From Candidatus Glassbacteria bacterium (GTDB lineage Bacteria > Gemmatimonadota > Glassbacteria > GWA2-58-10): DNA of 44,125 bases. The stretch's first letter is position 1; the number at the start of each line of letters is the position of its first letter. A program made the translations under genes and the position numbers. The notes under the pieces are model-generated. The model was not told the origin of the DNA, made no database searches, and saw only the letters and a list, made by a program, of their open reading frames with translations. The stretch is taken from positions 1 to 44,125 of the forward strand of contig VRUH01000032.1 in assembly GCA_019456185.1 (NCBI GenBank). Reading direction: 5' to 3'. This document shows, piece by piece, positions 7,980 through 17,171 of the stretch.

Positions 7980-8008
7980 TTGACATTGATTATCAGGCTT
8001 CTTATCTT
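7980..8008 (+). promoter_or_regulatory. Candidate sigma70-type promoter for rho
   Basis: A perfect TTGACA (7980-7985) is followed after 17 bases by TATCTT (8003-8008). It points at rho and would give a leader of about 420 bases. Confidence 0.5.
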
Positions 8009-8434
8009 TAAATGTAGTCAGTGTCCTCACTATCAGAGCACACCGCACCGCGATTACCTCATCGACTCCCGAGTTTATTTTTTATTCGGCACGATAGTTG
8101 CCGCTGGAATGGTTTAGCAGGCTGATGCTCTTAGCGAATCCCCTTTAGGCAGCAGATGATTCAAACCGATAAATAACTGGGTTGGGTTCGATTAACGATA
8201 TTCTTGCTTCAGGCACTTCCTTCCGGAGCAGTTTCGTTTTCTAATTAGGTATACCAAGATAAAGTTTTCAGCTAAATCCGGCCCTGCCGTCCATGTAATA
8301 CGTTCAGGGTTCGATGGGAAGGGATTAGCCGGGGGAAACGCTGGCGGGCGGGAGAGGCGGAAGTATATCAGGATAATTCAGCTCGGGAAAAATTTAAGTT
8401 TGTAGTCTCACTTTCAGATCAAGGAGATACAGAA
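8009..8434 (+). other. Long untranslated leader before rho
   Basis: About 425 bases separate the candidate promoter from the rho start. I see no convincing ORF, tRNA or known riboswitch here. The stretch is less GC-rich than its surroundings in its first half. In E. coli and other bacteria rho limits its own transcription in its leader; a similar role is possible but not visible in the sequence. The AAGGAG at 8421-8426 is the rho ribosome-binding site. Confidence 0.4.
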
Positions 8435-9700
8435 GTGGTGGAGGATGTTATTGAAATCAAGGAAATGAAGGCCAAATCGATAACCGATTTGCACGAAATG
8501 GCCGAGGAGATGGGACTGGACAATTACGCCGGTCTCCGTAAGCAGGACCTGATCTTTATGATCGAGCAGAACCTGCTGGAGAAAAACGTGGTGCTCAAGG
8601 GTGAGGGCGTGCTGGAAATCCTGCCGGAGGGTTACGGTTTCCTGCGTTCCCAGGATTGGAATTATTTCTACGGTCCCGACGACATCTATGTCTCACCCAG
8701 CCAGATCAAACGGTTCGACCTTCGCACGGGCGATACGATCCACGGCCGCGTACGCCCGCCCAAGGAGGGGGAGCGCTACCTGGCCCTGCTCAAGGTGGAG
8801 GAAGTCAATTTCGACGATCCGGAGCAGGCCAAGCACAAAGTGCTCTTCGACAACCTGACCCCGCTGTTCCCCGACGAACACCTGAAGCTCGAAAACAAGG
8901 CCCGCGACATTTCGATGAGGATCATCGACCTGGTGGCGCCGATCGGCAAGGGGCAGCGCGGACTGATTGTCTCCCCGCCGCGCACGGGTAAGACCGTGCT
9001 GCTGCAGAAAATTGCCAATTCTATCACCGAAAACCACCCCGAGGTGCACCAGATCATCCTGCTGATCGACGAGCGGCCCGAGGAAGTGACCGACATGGAG
9101 CGCTCGACCAAGAACACCGAGGTGATCAGCAGTACGTTCGACGAGCCGGCCGACAGGCATGTCCAGGTAGCCGACATGGTGATCGAAAAAGCCCGCCGCC
9201 TGGTGGAGCACAAGAAGGACGTGGTGATCCTGCTCGACTCGATCACCCGCCTGGCCCGCGCCCATAACGTGGTCGTGCCCCACAGCGGCAAGATTCTCTC
9301 CGGCGGCGTGGACGCCCATGCGCTCGATAAGCCCAAGCGCTTTTTCGGCGCGGCGCGCAATATCGAGGAGGGCGGCAGCCTGACAATTATCGCTACGGCG
9401 CTGATCGAAACAGGCAGCCGGATGGACGACGTGATTTTCGAGGAGTTCAAGGGCACGGGCAACATGGAGCTGGTGCTCGACCGCACCCTGGCCAACCGCC
9501 GCACGTTCCCGGCGATCGAGCTCAACAAGAGCGGCACCCGCCGCGAGGACCTGCTGATACCCCAGGACGTGCTCAACAGGGTCTGGATCCTGCGCAAGTA
9601 CCTCAACGACATGTCCAGCACCGAGTCGATGGACTTCCTGATCTCCAAGATCATGGACACCAAGACCAACCGCGACTTTATCGACTCGATGAACGCCTGA
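8435..9700 (+). CDS. rho: Transcription termination factor Rho
   Basis: Rho is a ring-shaped RNA helicase that binds nascent RNA and ends transcription. The 421-residue product has the normal order: an N-terminal Rho_N helical domain (about 10-50, with [18 protein letters not shown]), a cold-shock-like RNA-binding domain (about 52-125, with GYGFLRS), and the ATPase core. Walker A reads PPRTGKT near residue 186 and Walker B is [14 protein letters not shown] near 270. The start is GTG at 8435, followed at once by a second GTG; AAGGAG ends 8 bases before the first. A terminator follows at 9764-9802. There is no large Asp/Arg-rich insertion in the N-terminal domain of the kind seen in some high-GC groups. 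Confidence 0.98.
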   Translation: MVEDVIEIKEMKAKSITDLHEMAEEMGLDNYAGLRKQDLIFMIEQNLLEKNVVLKGEGVLEILPEGYGFLRSQDWNYFYGPDDIYVSPSQIKRFDLRTGDTIHGRVRPPKEGERYLALLKVEEVNFDDPEQAKHKVLFDNLTPLFPDEHLKLENKARDISMRIIDLVAPIGKGQRGLIVSPPRTGKTVLLQKIANSITENHPEVHQIILLIDERPEEVTDMERSTKNTEVISSTFDEPADRHVQVADMVIEKARRLVEHKKDVVILLDSITRLARAHNVVVPHSGKILSGGVDAHALDKPKRFFGAARNIEEGGSLTIIATALIETGSRMDDVIFEEFKGTGNMELVLDRTLANRRTFPAIELNKSGTRREDLLIPQDVLNRVWILRKYLNDMSSTESMDFLISKIMDTKTNRDFIDSMNA

Positions 9701-9763
9701 GCGCGGGCTGAGGCTGAAACCGGAATCAATTGAGTGCAGATTGCATTTTATTAGGTTTTATTC

Positions 9764-9802
9764 CAGGGTCGGAGTTTTTCCTTTCCGGCCCTGTTTTTTT
9801 TT
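9764..9802 (+). terminator. Rho-independent terminator downstream of rho
   Basis: Ten-base arms (9764-9773 and 9784-9793, with one G-T pair) enclose a T-rich loop and are followed by nine T residues (9794-9802). It separates rho from ruvX. Confidence 0.8.
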
Positions 9803-9894
9803 CTTAGCTTGTATACCGCTGCCCGCGGCATGTGGAAACTGTTATCCGGGGCCGGGGTAATTAAACCGGAAAGCTATGGGGGAGCGCCAGCGCG

Positions 9895-10365
9895 ATGGGC
9901 CGGATCATGGGTGTCGACTACGGAGAACGCAGGCTCGGCCTGGCTGTCAGCGATCCGAGCGGGCGGCTGGCCGCCAACGCCCTGCCCACTCTGGACCGCC
10001 GTAAGCTGAAAGGCGGCCCGGAGGAGGCGGTCGCCCGGCTGGCCGAGGAGTGGGAAGTGGAGGAAATCGTCGTGGGCCTGCCGGTCAACATGGACGGCTC
10101 CCAGGGCCCGGCGGCCCGGAAAGTGGAGGAGTTCGCCGCACGGCTGGCCGGGCTTAGCGGACTGCCGGTAAGCACCTGGGACGAGCGGCTGACCACGGTC
10201 GTGGCCCAGCGGGTGCAGGCCGATTTGAACCTTCCCCGCGCCAAACGCCGCGAGAAAGGCCGTCTCGACCGGACGGCGGCCCTGCTGCTGCTGCAGAATT
10301 ATCTCGATTTCCGCAACCGGCATCAGCGGGATAGCCGGGCTGGCGGGCAGGGAAGCGCGGTTTAA
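9895..10365 (+). CDS. ruvX: RuvX/YqgF family Holliday junction resolvase-like protein
   Basis: The 156-residue product is a standard YqgF-type RNase H-fold protein. It opens with GVDYGERRLGLAVSD, which carries the first catalytic Asp. It continues with the EIVVGLPVNMDGS strand-loop and WDERLTT with the second acidic residue, and ends with LDRTAALLLLQNYLD, which carries the third Asp. Family members are linked to Holliday junction resolution and to 16S rRNA 5' processing; sequence alone does not decide between them. A GGGGGA ribosome-binding site precedes the ATG. The mltG gene follows after 27 bases, a neighbour often found with yqgF in bacteria, so the two are probably co-transcribed. Confidence 0.95.
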   Translation: MGRIMGVDYGERRLGLAVSDPSGRLAANALPTLDRRKLKGGPEEAVARLAEEWEVEEIVVGLPVNMDGSQGPAARKVEEFAARLAGLSGLPVSTWDERLTTVVAQRVQADLNLPRAKRREKGRLDRTAALLLLQNYLDFRNRHQRDSRAGGQGSAV

Positions 10366-10392
10366 TCGCAACAGAAGTCAGAGAAAGACTTT

Positions 10393-11418
10393 ATGCTTAA
10401 ATCATCCGGAAAATCCAGCCTGTCGTTGCCGCTGTGGGTTGTGTTCCTGCTGTTTTTTGCCACCAACGGCGCCCTGCTGACGGCTTTCTACCTCACCCTC
10501 TCGCCGGTCCGCGACTCCGACGTCAAAGTCCACGTGCCCAGCGGGGCCACGCTGAGCGGAATCGCCGGGATTCTCGAGGACAACCGCGTGATCCGCAGTC
10601 CGCTGGCGTTTCAGCTGCTGACCCGCATCCGCGGTCTCGAAAGCGGCCTGCGGGCCGGGGATTACGTGATCCCGCCGGGCAAAAGCCTGTGGGAAACCAT
10701 TTCGCTGATGACCACCGGCCGCGGCGACATGGCCCGCTTCACGATCCCCGAGGGACTGACCGACAAGCAGGTTGTCGAACGGCTCAGCGGTGCGCTGAAG
10801 GGTATCGACAGGGACAGGATGCTGGCGCTGGTGGAGGGCGATTCGCTGGCCCGGGCGATGGGGCTGGAGGTCCCGCGGCTGCTCGGCTACCTGTTCCCCG
10901 ACACGTATTTCGTTCCGCCGTCAATCGGCGAGGAGGAGTTGGTGCGGCTGATGGTCGAGCGCTTCCGGAGCGTGTTCGATGAATTGACCTCCCAGGGCGG
11001 GACAGCCAACGGGATGAGCAGCCACGAAACCGTGATCCTGGCTTCGATAATCGAAAAAGAGGCGGTGCTCGAGCGCGAGCGGCCGATTATCAGCTCGGTC
11101 TTCCTCAACCGCCTGGAACGCAAACGTCCCCTCGAATCATGCGCCACGGTGCTGTTCGTGCTGGGCAAGCACAAGAGCCGCCTGCTCTACCGCGACCTGG
11201 AAGTGAAATCTCCTTATAACACTTACCTTCACCGCGGCCTGCCGCCGGGTCCGATCTGCAACCCGGGGCGCGGAAGTCTCAAGGCCGCGCTCCAGCCAGC
11301 CGACACGAACTATCTGTATTTCGTGGCCCGCGGCGACGGGAGACACGCGTTTACCCGCTCCCTGGTCGATCACAACCGGGCCAAGCGGCGGTTCCAGAGT
11401 TCCGGCCCCGGCGGATGA
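10393..11418 (+). CDS. mltG: Endolytic murein transglycosylase MltG (YceG family)
   Basis: MltG cuts nascent glycan strands at the inner membrane and so sets peptidoglycan strand length. The 341-residue product has a short cytoplasmic N-terminus, one membrane helix (about 15-38), a LysM-like segment with GATLSGIAGILEDNRVI, and the YceG catalytic domain. The family motif ASIIEKEA near residue 220 carries the catalytic Glu. The RLERKRPLESCATVLF and PYNTYLHRGLPPGPICNPG segments are also typical. The end of the domain, TNYLYFVARGDGRHAFTRSLVDH, is intact. It lies 27 bases after ruvX. Confidence 0.96.
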   Translation: MLKSSGKSSLSLPLWVVFLLFFATNGALLTAFYLTLSPVRDSDVKVHVPSGATLSGIAGILEDNRVIRSPLAFQLLTRIRGLESGLRAGDYVIPPGKSLWETISLMTTGRGDMARFTIPEGLTDKQVVERLSGALKGIDRDRMLALVEGDSLARAMGLEVPRLLGYLFPDTYFVPPSIGEEELVRLMVERFRSVFDELTSQGGTANGMSSHETVILASIIEKEAVLERERPIISSVFLNRLERKRPLESCATVLFVLGKHKSRLLYRDLEVKSPYNTYLHRGLPPGPICNPGRGSLKAALQPADTNYLYFVARGDGRHAFTRSLVDHNRAKRRFQSSGPGG

Positions 11419-11607
11419 TCCTTTCTTCGGCGGCCGGGGTCTTCCAATCGCCCGCATGGCGCGTCCTTGACAGTCTACACGGCGTTTGAGTAAGTTTAAG
11501 TTCGCCGTTCACCCCCGCTTGATGGGGCACTACAATTTTGCATCTTCCCGCGGCGGCTTGCCGGTGCCCCGCGCTTACTTCTGATAATCTGGTTACGGAG
11601 GAATCCC

Positions 11608-13050
11608 ATGTCCAGGTGGCGTTCCAGAAAATGGCAGCGCCGGATGAGCTTGAAACTCGACTTCAACTACATGATGAGCGAGTTTCTCGGAGAGGCCAAC
11701 GGGATCAGTGAGGACGACCTGAGAGGAATGCGCGAGGTGGCTGTGAAGCTGCATAACGAGCTCTCCGAGGGCCGTGCCGCCGGCAGGATCGGATTCTACG
11801 ACCTGCCCTATGACGAAGATACCGTGGAGTCTGTCGAAAAGTTCGCCCGCAAGGCGATCAGACGCTATGAAAACGTGGTCCTGCTCGGTATCGGCGGTTC
11901 GAGCCTGGGGCCCCGGGCGCTGCATTCTGCCCTGGCCGGCGGCCAGTGGGCCAATCTGGCCGACCACAAGGGCCGCGGTAAAATCCCGCGCTTCTTTTTC
12001 GCCGACAATATCGACCCGGAAACGTTCGGACGGATTCTTGAGTTCGCCGAGCTGAAAAAAACCCTGTTCCTGGTGGTGACCAAGAGCGGAACGACAGCCG
12101 AAACCATGAGCCAGTTCCTGATCGTCCACGACATGCTGGAGCGCAAGCTCGGCAGGGGCAGGGTGGCCGATCACCTGGTTGCGGTCACCGACGCCCAGAA
12201 TGGCCGCCTGCGCAACGTAGCCGACCGCGAGGGCCTGACCGATTTTATCATCCCGGACAACGTGGGCGGACGGTTCAGTATTTTCACGCCTGTCGGCCTG
12301 CTGCCCGCCGCGCTGATGGGGATCGATATCCGTCAGCTGCTGGCCGGGGCCGCGGCGATGGACGAGCGCACGAAAAAGGCGGACCTGCATGCCAACCCGG
12401 CCTATGTGGCCGCTGTGCTGCTGTTCCTGGCCGAAAGGACCCACGGGCGCAATATCGACGTCATGTTCAGCTACAGCGACGCCCTGTTCGATGTGGCCGA
12501 CTGGTTCCGTCAACTCTGGGCCGAAAGCCTGGGCAAGAAACACTCGCTGGGCGGCAAGGAAGTCTACTGCGGCCTGACCCCTGTCAGGGCGCTGGGAGTC
12601 ACCGACCAGCATTCCCAGACCCAGCTTTACATGGAAGGCCCGTTCGACAAGGTGACGATCTTCCTGGCCGTGGACCAATTCGACAAGAGTATGCCGATTC
12701 CCACGCTCTACGAGGACCTGCCGGACCTCCATTACCTCGGCGGACACTCGCTGGAGGAGCTGTTCCAGGCCGAGCGCGCCGCCACCGAGTACGCCATGCT
12801 CCAGGCCGGCCGGCCGAGCATGACGATCACCGTGCCGCAAGTCAACGCTTTCACCCTGGGGCAGCTGTTCTATATGCTCGAGGTCCAGACTGCGTTCGCC
12901 GGCGGGCTGTACAATATCGACCCCTTCGACCAGCCGGGAGTCGAGCTGGGCAAGAAACTGACCTATGGGATGATGGGCCGGCAGGGCTACGAATCTCTCA
13001 GGACCGAGTACGAAAACAGGCAGGCCAAGCAAGATAAATACGTTGTCTGA
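11608..13050 (+). CDS. pgi: Glucose-6-phosphate isomerase
   Basis: This enzyme interconverts glucose 6-phosphate and fructose 6-phosphate in glycolysis and gluconeogenesis. The 480-residue product belongs to the shorter bacterial PGI form. It contains GIGGSSLGPRAL, the sugar-phosphate-binding VTKSGTTAETMSQF, the GGRFSIFTPVGLLPAAL segment and the WAESLGKKHS active-site region. The ATG at 11608 follows GGAGG at good spacing; the first dozen residues are Arg/Trp-rich, and an internal ATG at 11647 is an alternative start. The 189-base gap before it holds only a TTGACA (11467-11472) without a good -10. Confidence 0.96.
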   Translation: MSRWRSRKWQRRMSLKLDFNYMMSEFLGEANGISEDDLRGMREVAVKLHNELSEGRAAGRIGFYDLPYDEDTVESVEKFARKAIRRYENVVLLGIGGSSLGPRALHSALAGGQWANLADHKGRGKIPRFFFADNIDPETFGRILEFAELKKTLFLVVTKSGTTAETMSQFLIVHDMLERKLGRGRVADHLVAVTDAQNGRLRNVADREGLTDFIIPDNVGGRFSIFTPVGLLPAALMGIDIRQLLAGAAAMDERTKKADLHANPAYVAAVLLFLAERTHGRNIDVMFSYSDALFDVADWFRQLWAESLGKKHSLGGKEVYCGLTPVRALGVTDQHSQTQLYMEGPFDKVTIFLAVDQFDKSMPIPTLYEDLPDLHYLGGHSLEELFQAERAATEYAMLQAGRPSMTITVPQVNAFTLGQLFYMLEVQTAFAGGLYNIDPFDQPGVELGKKLTYGMMGRQGYESLRTEYENRQAKQDKYVV

Positions 13051-13082
13051 GCCTGCGGCATTGACTGAACGGAGATTGTTGG

Positions 13083-13481
13083 ATGAGCGATTACGGGCAA
13101 TTGCTGGACAGGGTGAAATTCGATGACAAGGGGCTGCTGAGTGCTGTCGCCCAGGACGCCGAAACCGGTGAAGTGCTGATGCTGGCGTTCATGAACCGCG
13201 AGGCGCTTGAGCAGACACTCCAGCGACGAGTGGCTTGTTACTGGAGCCGCTCGCGGGGCAAACTGTGGGTCAAGGGCGAAACCAGCGGCCACATACAGCA
13301 TATCGATGAAATCACGATCGACTGCGACATGGACGTGGTAGTGCTGAAGGTTCGCCAGCAGGGCGGTGCCTGCCACACCGGATACCGCAGCTGTTTCTAC
13401 CGCCGGGTGGAGGAGGACGGGTCGTTGACGGTGACCGGCGAGAAGGTGTTCGACGAGGACGATGTCTACGGCAAAAAATGA
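13083..13481 (+). CDS. hisI: Phosphoribosyl-AMP cyclohydrolase
   Basis: HisI opens the purine ring of phosphoribosyl-AMP in the third step of histidine synthesis. The 132-residue product is the stand-alone form without a fused HisE pyrophosphohydrolase. It contains the [10 protein letters not shown] and [10 protein letters not shown] segments, the Mg-binding DCDMD and the zinc-binding [12 protein letters not shown]. No other his gene is in the window; instead its 3' end overlaps tyrA by 20 bases, which puts it at the head of an aromatic amino acid cluster. A GGAG ribosome-binding site precedes the ATG. Confidence 0.96.
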   Translation: MSDYGQLLDRVKFDDKGLLSAVAQDAETGEVLMLAFMNREALEQTLQRRVACYWSRSRGKLWVKGETSGHIQHIDEITIDCDMDVVVLKVRQQGGACHTGYRSCFYRRVEEDGSLTVTGEKVFDEDDVYGKK

Positions 13482-14592
13482 TAAAGACGCCGGGCCGTTC
13501 TATGGCACGATGGCGGTATTCGGCGTCGGACTGATCGGCGGGTCGCTGGCGCTGGCGTCCAAGCGCGGACGGCTGGTGGAGCGCGTGCTGGGGATCAGCC
13601 GGGCCTCCACGGTCGAGAAGGCGCTCGAACTGGGCGTGATCGATCAGGGTTTCGAGCGCGAGCGCGCCGCCGAGGCCCTGGAGCAGGCCGACCTCGTGGT
13701 GCTGGCCGGGCCGGTACAGGTCATTATTTCCCAGCTCGGCACAATCGGACCCTTGCTCAAAGCCGGCGCGACGGTCACGGACGTGGGCAGCACCAAGCGC
13801 GCAATAGTCAAGGCGGCCCTGGAGAACTTGCCGGAGACGGCGCATTTCGTGGGCGGTCACCCCATGGCCGGAGCAGAAACCACCGGCGTTGAGAGCGCCG
13901 ACCCGTTCCTGTTCCAGAACGCGGTCTATGTGATCTGCCCGGGCCGTGAAACCGACCGGGAGCAGGCGGACAGGTTCTCCAGTCTGGCCCAGGCCATCGG
14001 CGCGCGCGTGCTGATCACTACCCCCGAAAACCATGACCGGATCGCCGCCACCATCAGCCACCTTCCGCAACTGGTGGCTGTGGGGATGATGAACCTGGCC
14101 GCGCAGTTCAACGACGAGGACGACGACACGCTCAAACTGGCCGCCGGCGGTTTCCGTGACCTGACCCGGATCGCTTCCAGTCCGTTCGACATGTGGCGCG
14201 ATATTCTGGCAACCAACTCCGATGAACTCCGGGACAGGATCGACTCGCTGATCCGGAGGCTGGAAGCGCTGAAGGATGTAGTGGGTACGGAGGAGATGGC
14301 CCGCAGCTTCGAACGCGCAGCCCGCAGCCGGGCGCTGATCCACAAGGACCTGAAGGGCTTCCTCACGCCGCTGTTCGAGGCGATTGTCACCGCGCCCGAC
14401 GAAGTCGGGGTGATTCTGCGGATCGCCAACGGACTGGCCGGAGAGCAAATCAATATCAAGGATATCGAGGTGCTCAAGGTGCGCGAGGGCGAGGGCGGCA
14501 CGATCAAGCTCGGCTTCTCCACTGTCGAGGACCGCGCCGGCGCGATCCGGATTCTCAAAGCACTGGGCTTCCCGGCACGTTCCCGCGATTGA
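13462..14592 (+). CDS. tyrA: Prephenate dehydrogenase with C-terminal ACT domain
   Basis: TyrA oxidatively decarboxylates prephenate to 4-hydroxyphenylpyruvate on the way to tyrosine. The 376-residue product has an NAD-binding Rossmann start ([14 protein letters not shown]), a [10 protein letters not shown] segment, the active-site GGHPMAGAE, and the helical dimerisation domain. Residues from about 300 onward form an ACT domain ([20 protein letters not shown]), which commonly binds tyrosine for feedback control. The ATG at 13462 lies within the end of hisI (20-base overlap), so translation is probably coupled. aroA follows almost directly. Confidence 0.95.
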   Translation: MSTAKNDKDAGPFYGTMAVFGVGLIGGSLALASKRGRLVERVLGISRASTVEKALELGVIDQGFERERAAEALEQADLVVLAGPVQVIISQLGTIGPLLKAGATVTDVGSTKRAIVKAALENLPETAHFVGGHPMAGAETTGVESADPFLFQNAVYVICPGRETDREQADRFSSLAQAIGARVLITTPENHDRIAATISHLPQLVAVGMMNLAAQFNDEDDDTLKLAAGGFRDLTRIASSPFDMWRDILATNSDELRDRIDSLIRRLEALKDVVGTEEMARSFERAARSRALIHKDLKGFLTPLFEAIVTAPDEVGVILRIANGLAGEQINIKDIEVLKVREGEGGTIKLGFSTVEDRAGAIRILKALGFPARSRD

Positions 14593-14593
14593 A

Positions 14594-15943
14594 ATGACAT
14601 GTGAGACAAATCCCCGGCGGCTCGCCGCGAAGCAGTTCATTGCTCTCCCGGAATACCAGGTGAATCAACGGATTACAACTGCCGCAAAATTTTCCGGCAC
14701 TGTCCGCGTGCCCGGCGACAAGTCGATCAGCCACCGGGCGCTGATGTTCGCTGCGATGGCCGAGGGTGAAAGCACCCTGACCGGCCTGGCAACAGGCAGG
14801 GACGTTGCCAGCACGGCTTCCTGCCTTCGAGCCCTGGGCGCGGAAATCGACGAGCTGACACCCGGAGCGGTCACGGTGGCCGGCGTGCGGGCAGGGCGGT
14901 TCGCTAAGCCGGCCGGAGAGCTGGACGCGGGCAACTCGGGAACCACGATCCGGCTGCTCTCGGGCATCCTGGCCGGACAGCGGTTCGGTTCAGTTATCAC
15001 CGGTGACAACTACCTTCGCCGCCGCCCGATGAAACGGGTGATCGACCCGCTGGAGCTGATGGGCGCGCGGTTCGAGAGCGATGACGGCCGGCCCCCGCTG
15101 GCTATCACCGGCGGCGCCCTGCGCGGAATCGAATACCAGTTGCCCGTGCCCAGCGCCCAGGTGAAATCGTGCGTGCTGCTGGCCGGACTTTTTGCCGCCG
15201 GGACAACATCTGTGCTTGAGAGAGTGGCGAGCAGGGACCATAGCGAGCGGATGCTGCCTGTTTTCGGCGTGGATGTCAGCCGCGACGGTTTGCGGACGTC
15301 TGTCGGCGGCGGCTCCGAACTGCGGCCAGCCGATTTGACAATCCCCGGAGACCCGTCGTCGGCCGCGTTTTTCGCCGCCGCCGCCGCCCTGGTACCCGGC
15401 GGTAAAGTGCTGCTGGAGAATATCTGCCTCAATCCCACCCGTGCCGCCTTTTTCGACGTGATCGAGAGCATGGGTGCGGCTGTGGAGCGGCTGAACCAGC
15501 GCAGCGAGTGCGGGGAGCCGGTGGCCGATGTCCGGGTGGGCCACGGCGAGTTGACGTCATTCCAGGTGGGCGGCGAGCTGATCCCCAGCCTGATCGACGA
15601 GATCCCGGTGCTGGCGGTACTGGCGGCTAACGCCCGCGGTGTCAGCCAGATCCGGGACGCGGGTGAACTCAGGGTTAAAGAAACCGACAGGCTGAAAGCG
15701 GTCGCCGCCAACCTTGCCGCGATGGGAGCGAAAGTGGAGGAGCAGCCTGACGGACTGGTGATCGAGGGGCCTTCTGACCTGCGCGGCTGCACGCTGGAGA
15801 GTTTCGGTGACCATCGGATTGCGATGTCCTTCAGCGTGGCGGGCCTGGTCGCTTCCGGCGACACGGTAATTGAAGACCCGGCCTGCGCGGATATCAGTTA
15901 TCCCGGATTCTACCGGGAATTGGAAACTCTGGCCGGGAAATAA
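14594..15943 (+). CDS. aroA: 3-phosphoshikimate 1-carboxyvinyltransferase (EPSP synthase)
   Basis: AroA joins shikimate 3-phosphate and phosphoenolpyruvate in the shikimate pathway. It contains PGDKSISHRALMFAAMA, LDAGNSGTTIRLLSGI, the YLRRRPMKRVIDPL segment and RVKETDRLKAVAANLAAMGA, all expected active-site regions. The frame opens with ATG at 14594, one base after the tyrA stop, but that start has no clear ribosome-binding site. The first 22 codons include a REP-like element (14615-14639). A GTG at 14660 would give 427 residues, the usual family length, and is a likely true start. It lies in the hisI-tyrA-aroA-aroE run. Confidence 0.96.
   Translation: MTCETNPRRLAAKQFIALPEYQVNQRITTAAKFSGTVRVPGDKSISHRALMFAAMAEGESTLTGLATGRDVASTASCLRALGAEIDELTPGAVTVAGVRAGRFAKPAGELDAGNSGTTIRLLSGILAGQRFGSVITGDNYLRRRPMKRVIDPLELMGARFESDDGRPPLAITGGALRGIEYQLPVPSAQVKSCVLLAGLFAAGTTSVLERVASRDHSERMLPVFGVDVSRDGLRTSVGGGSELRPADLTIPGDPSSAAFFAAAAALVPGGKVLLENICLNPTRAAFFDVIESMGAAVERLNQRSECGEPVADVRVGHGELTSFQVGGELIPSLIDEIPVLAVLAANARGVSQIRDAGELRVKETDRLKAVAANLAAMGAKVEEQPDGLVIEGPSDLRGCTLESFGDHRIAMSFSVAGLVASGDTVIEDPACADISYPGFYRELETLAGK
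14615..14639. repeat. REP-like palindromic element, third copy
   Basis: GCGGC-TC-GCCGC is followed by the tail GCAGTTCA. It matches 3586-3610 at 18 of 25 positions. It lies between tyrA and the probable GTG start of aroA, so it may be read through as the first residues of aroA or be untranslated. Confidence 0.5.
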
Positions 15944-15974
15944 AGAAATCGCACTGAACCACGGGAGGAGCCGA

Positions 15975-16874
15975 ATGAATCGCGGGCCGATCAGCGGCGT
16001 GACACGCGTGCTGGGAGTTATTGGCGATCCGGTGGAACACAGCCTCAGCCCCCTGCTGCACAATTTCGTGCTGGATAAGCTCAACCTGGATTACCGTTAT
16101 CTGCCGTTTCACGTGCGCGCCGACCAGGCCGGTTCGGTGGGCGAGGCGATGCGTACGCTGGGCCTGGCCGGGCTCAACGTCACGATTCCCCACAAGGAAA
16201 CATTGTACGGGCAGGTAGAGGTGCTCAGCGATGAGGCCGATGCGGTGGGTGCGGTCAATACGGTGGGCTGGGATGACACCGGCCGCCTGGCGGGGCACAA
16301 TACCGATGTGGCCGGGTTTGAAAAATCGCTGGAGATCAGGGGGCTGCTCAGCAGGCTTGAAGGCGCCAACACTGTGGTCCTTGGCGCCGGCGGCGCTGCG
16401 CGGGCAGTGCTCTACGCCATGGCCCGCAACGGAGTCTCGCGCGTCTCGATAGTCAACCGGACGCAAAGCAGGGCCGAGGACCTGGCCGGCTGGTTTTCCT
16501 ACCGTTTCCCCTCGATTACCCTCGAGGTTGTCCCGGTCGGCGAGACGCGCGATCTGGCGAACACCCTGGCCGATACGTCGGTCACGGTCAACGTGACGCC
16601 CCGGGGAATGGCGCCCAGGGTCGGGGAATCGCCCTTGCCGGACGGTGTCCTGCCGCCGGAGGGCAGCGTGGTCTACGATACGATTTACACACCCGCCAGG
16701 ACCAGACTGCTGGAATGCGCCGAACAGGCTGGCTGCGAAACTGTCAACGGGCTGGACATGCTGATTATCCAGGGGATGGAATCGCTGGAGTGGTGGCTCG
16801 GCCGCAAAGTGGGCTGGCAGGGGATGCTGGATGAGCTGCGGAGGTTACTCAACGAGTCGCTGAATCAGCAATAA
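15975..16874 (+). CDS. aroE: Shikimate dehydrogenase (NADP+)
   Basis: AroE reduces 3-dehydroshikimate to shikimate. The 299-residue product has GDPVEHSLSPLLHN for substrate binding, NVTIPHKE with the catalytic Lys, the catalytic Asp in NTDVAGF, and the dinucleotide-binding GAGGAARAVLYAMA. The C-terminal GLDMLIIQGMESLEWW is also typical. I chose the ATG at 15975 because GGGAGGAG lies directly before it; the frame extends upstream over the end of aroA, but that extension is not family sequence. It closes the hisI-tyrA-aroA-aroE cluster. Confidence 0.96.
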   Translation: MNRGPISGVTRVLGVIGDPVEHSLSPLLHNFVLDKLNLDYRYLPFHVRADQAGSVGEAMRTLGLAGLNVTIPHKETLYGQVEVLSDEADAVGAVNTVGWDDTGRLAGHNTDVAGFEKSLEIRGLLSRLEGANTVVLGAGGAARAVLYAMARNGVSRVSIVNRTQSRAEDLAGWFSYRFPSITLEVVPVGETRDLANTLADTSVTVNVTPRGMAPRVGESPLPDGVLPPEGSVVYDTIYTPARTRLLECAEQAGCETVNGLDMLIIQGMESLEWWLGRKVGWQGMLDELRRLLNESLNQQ

Positions 16875-16936
16875 TACCGCATGAAAAAGGGGTGACGAAT
16901 CCGCCGCTCCTGCTGAAACGACTTCCGGTAGTCTTC

Positions 16937-17088
16937 TTATCCGATCTCCACCAGTTCGATATCGAAAGTCAGCGCCTTGCCGGCCGGCGGATGGTTGGCG
17001 TCCAGGGTAACTTCCTTCTCGTCCACCCCGTCCTCGAGTTTTCCGGTGTAATGCACCTTTACCGTATCCCCGGTTTGGCCTTGGCCAT
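16937..17088 (-). pseudogene. SlyD/FKBP-type peptidyl-prolyl isomerase remnant (internal deletion plus frameshift)
   Basis: The minus strand has a good ribosome-binding site (GAGGGA) and an ATG at 17086-17088, then MAKAKPG. One base is missing from the expected GDT codons, so the frame meets a stop (TAA) at codon 10. In the next frame the sequence continues as VHYTGKLEDG, the usual start of a SlyD-type FKBP, then jumps straight to VDEKEVTLDANHPPAGKALT and FDIELVEIG and a stop. In intact family members roughly 90-100 residues, the active centre and the IF chaperone domain, lie between these two blocks. The gene is therefore broken twice. An assembly error is the main alternative. Confidence 0.85.
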
Positions 17089-17171
17089 TATCTTTCCCTC
17101 AGGTTCAATCAAGCAGTATTATCTTGACTTGCCCCTGTTTTTTACCGCTTTACGCCGGATAAGACGAGGCT

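Noticed and set aside
8160-8210. tRNA-like GGTTCGATTAAC segment in the rho leader
   Set aside because: There is no acceptor stem, anticodon arm or D-arm around it.
11467-11491. TTGACA before pgi as a promoter
   Set aside because: No acceptable -10 hexamer is present at 16-18 bases.
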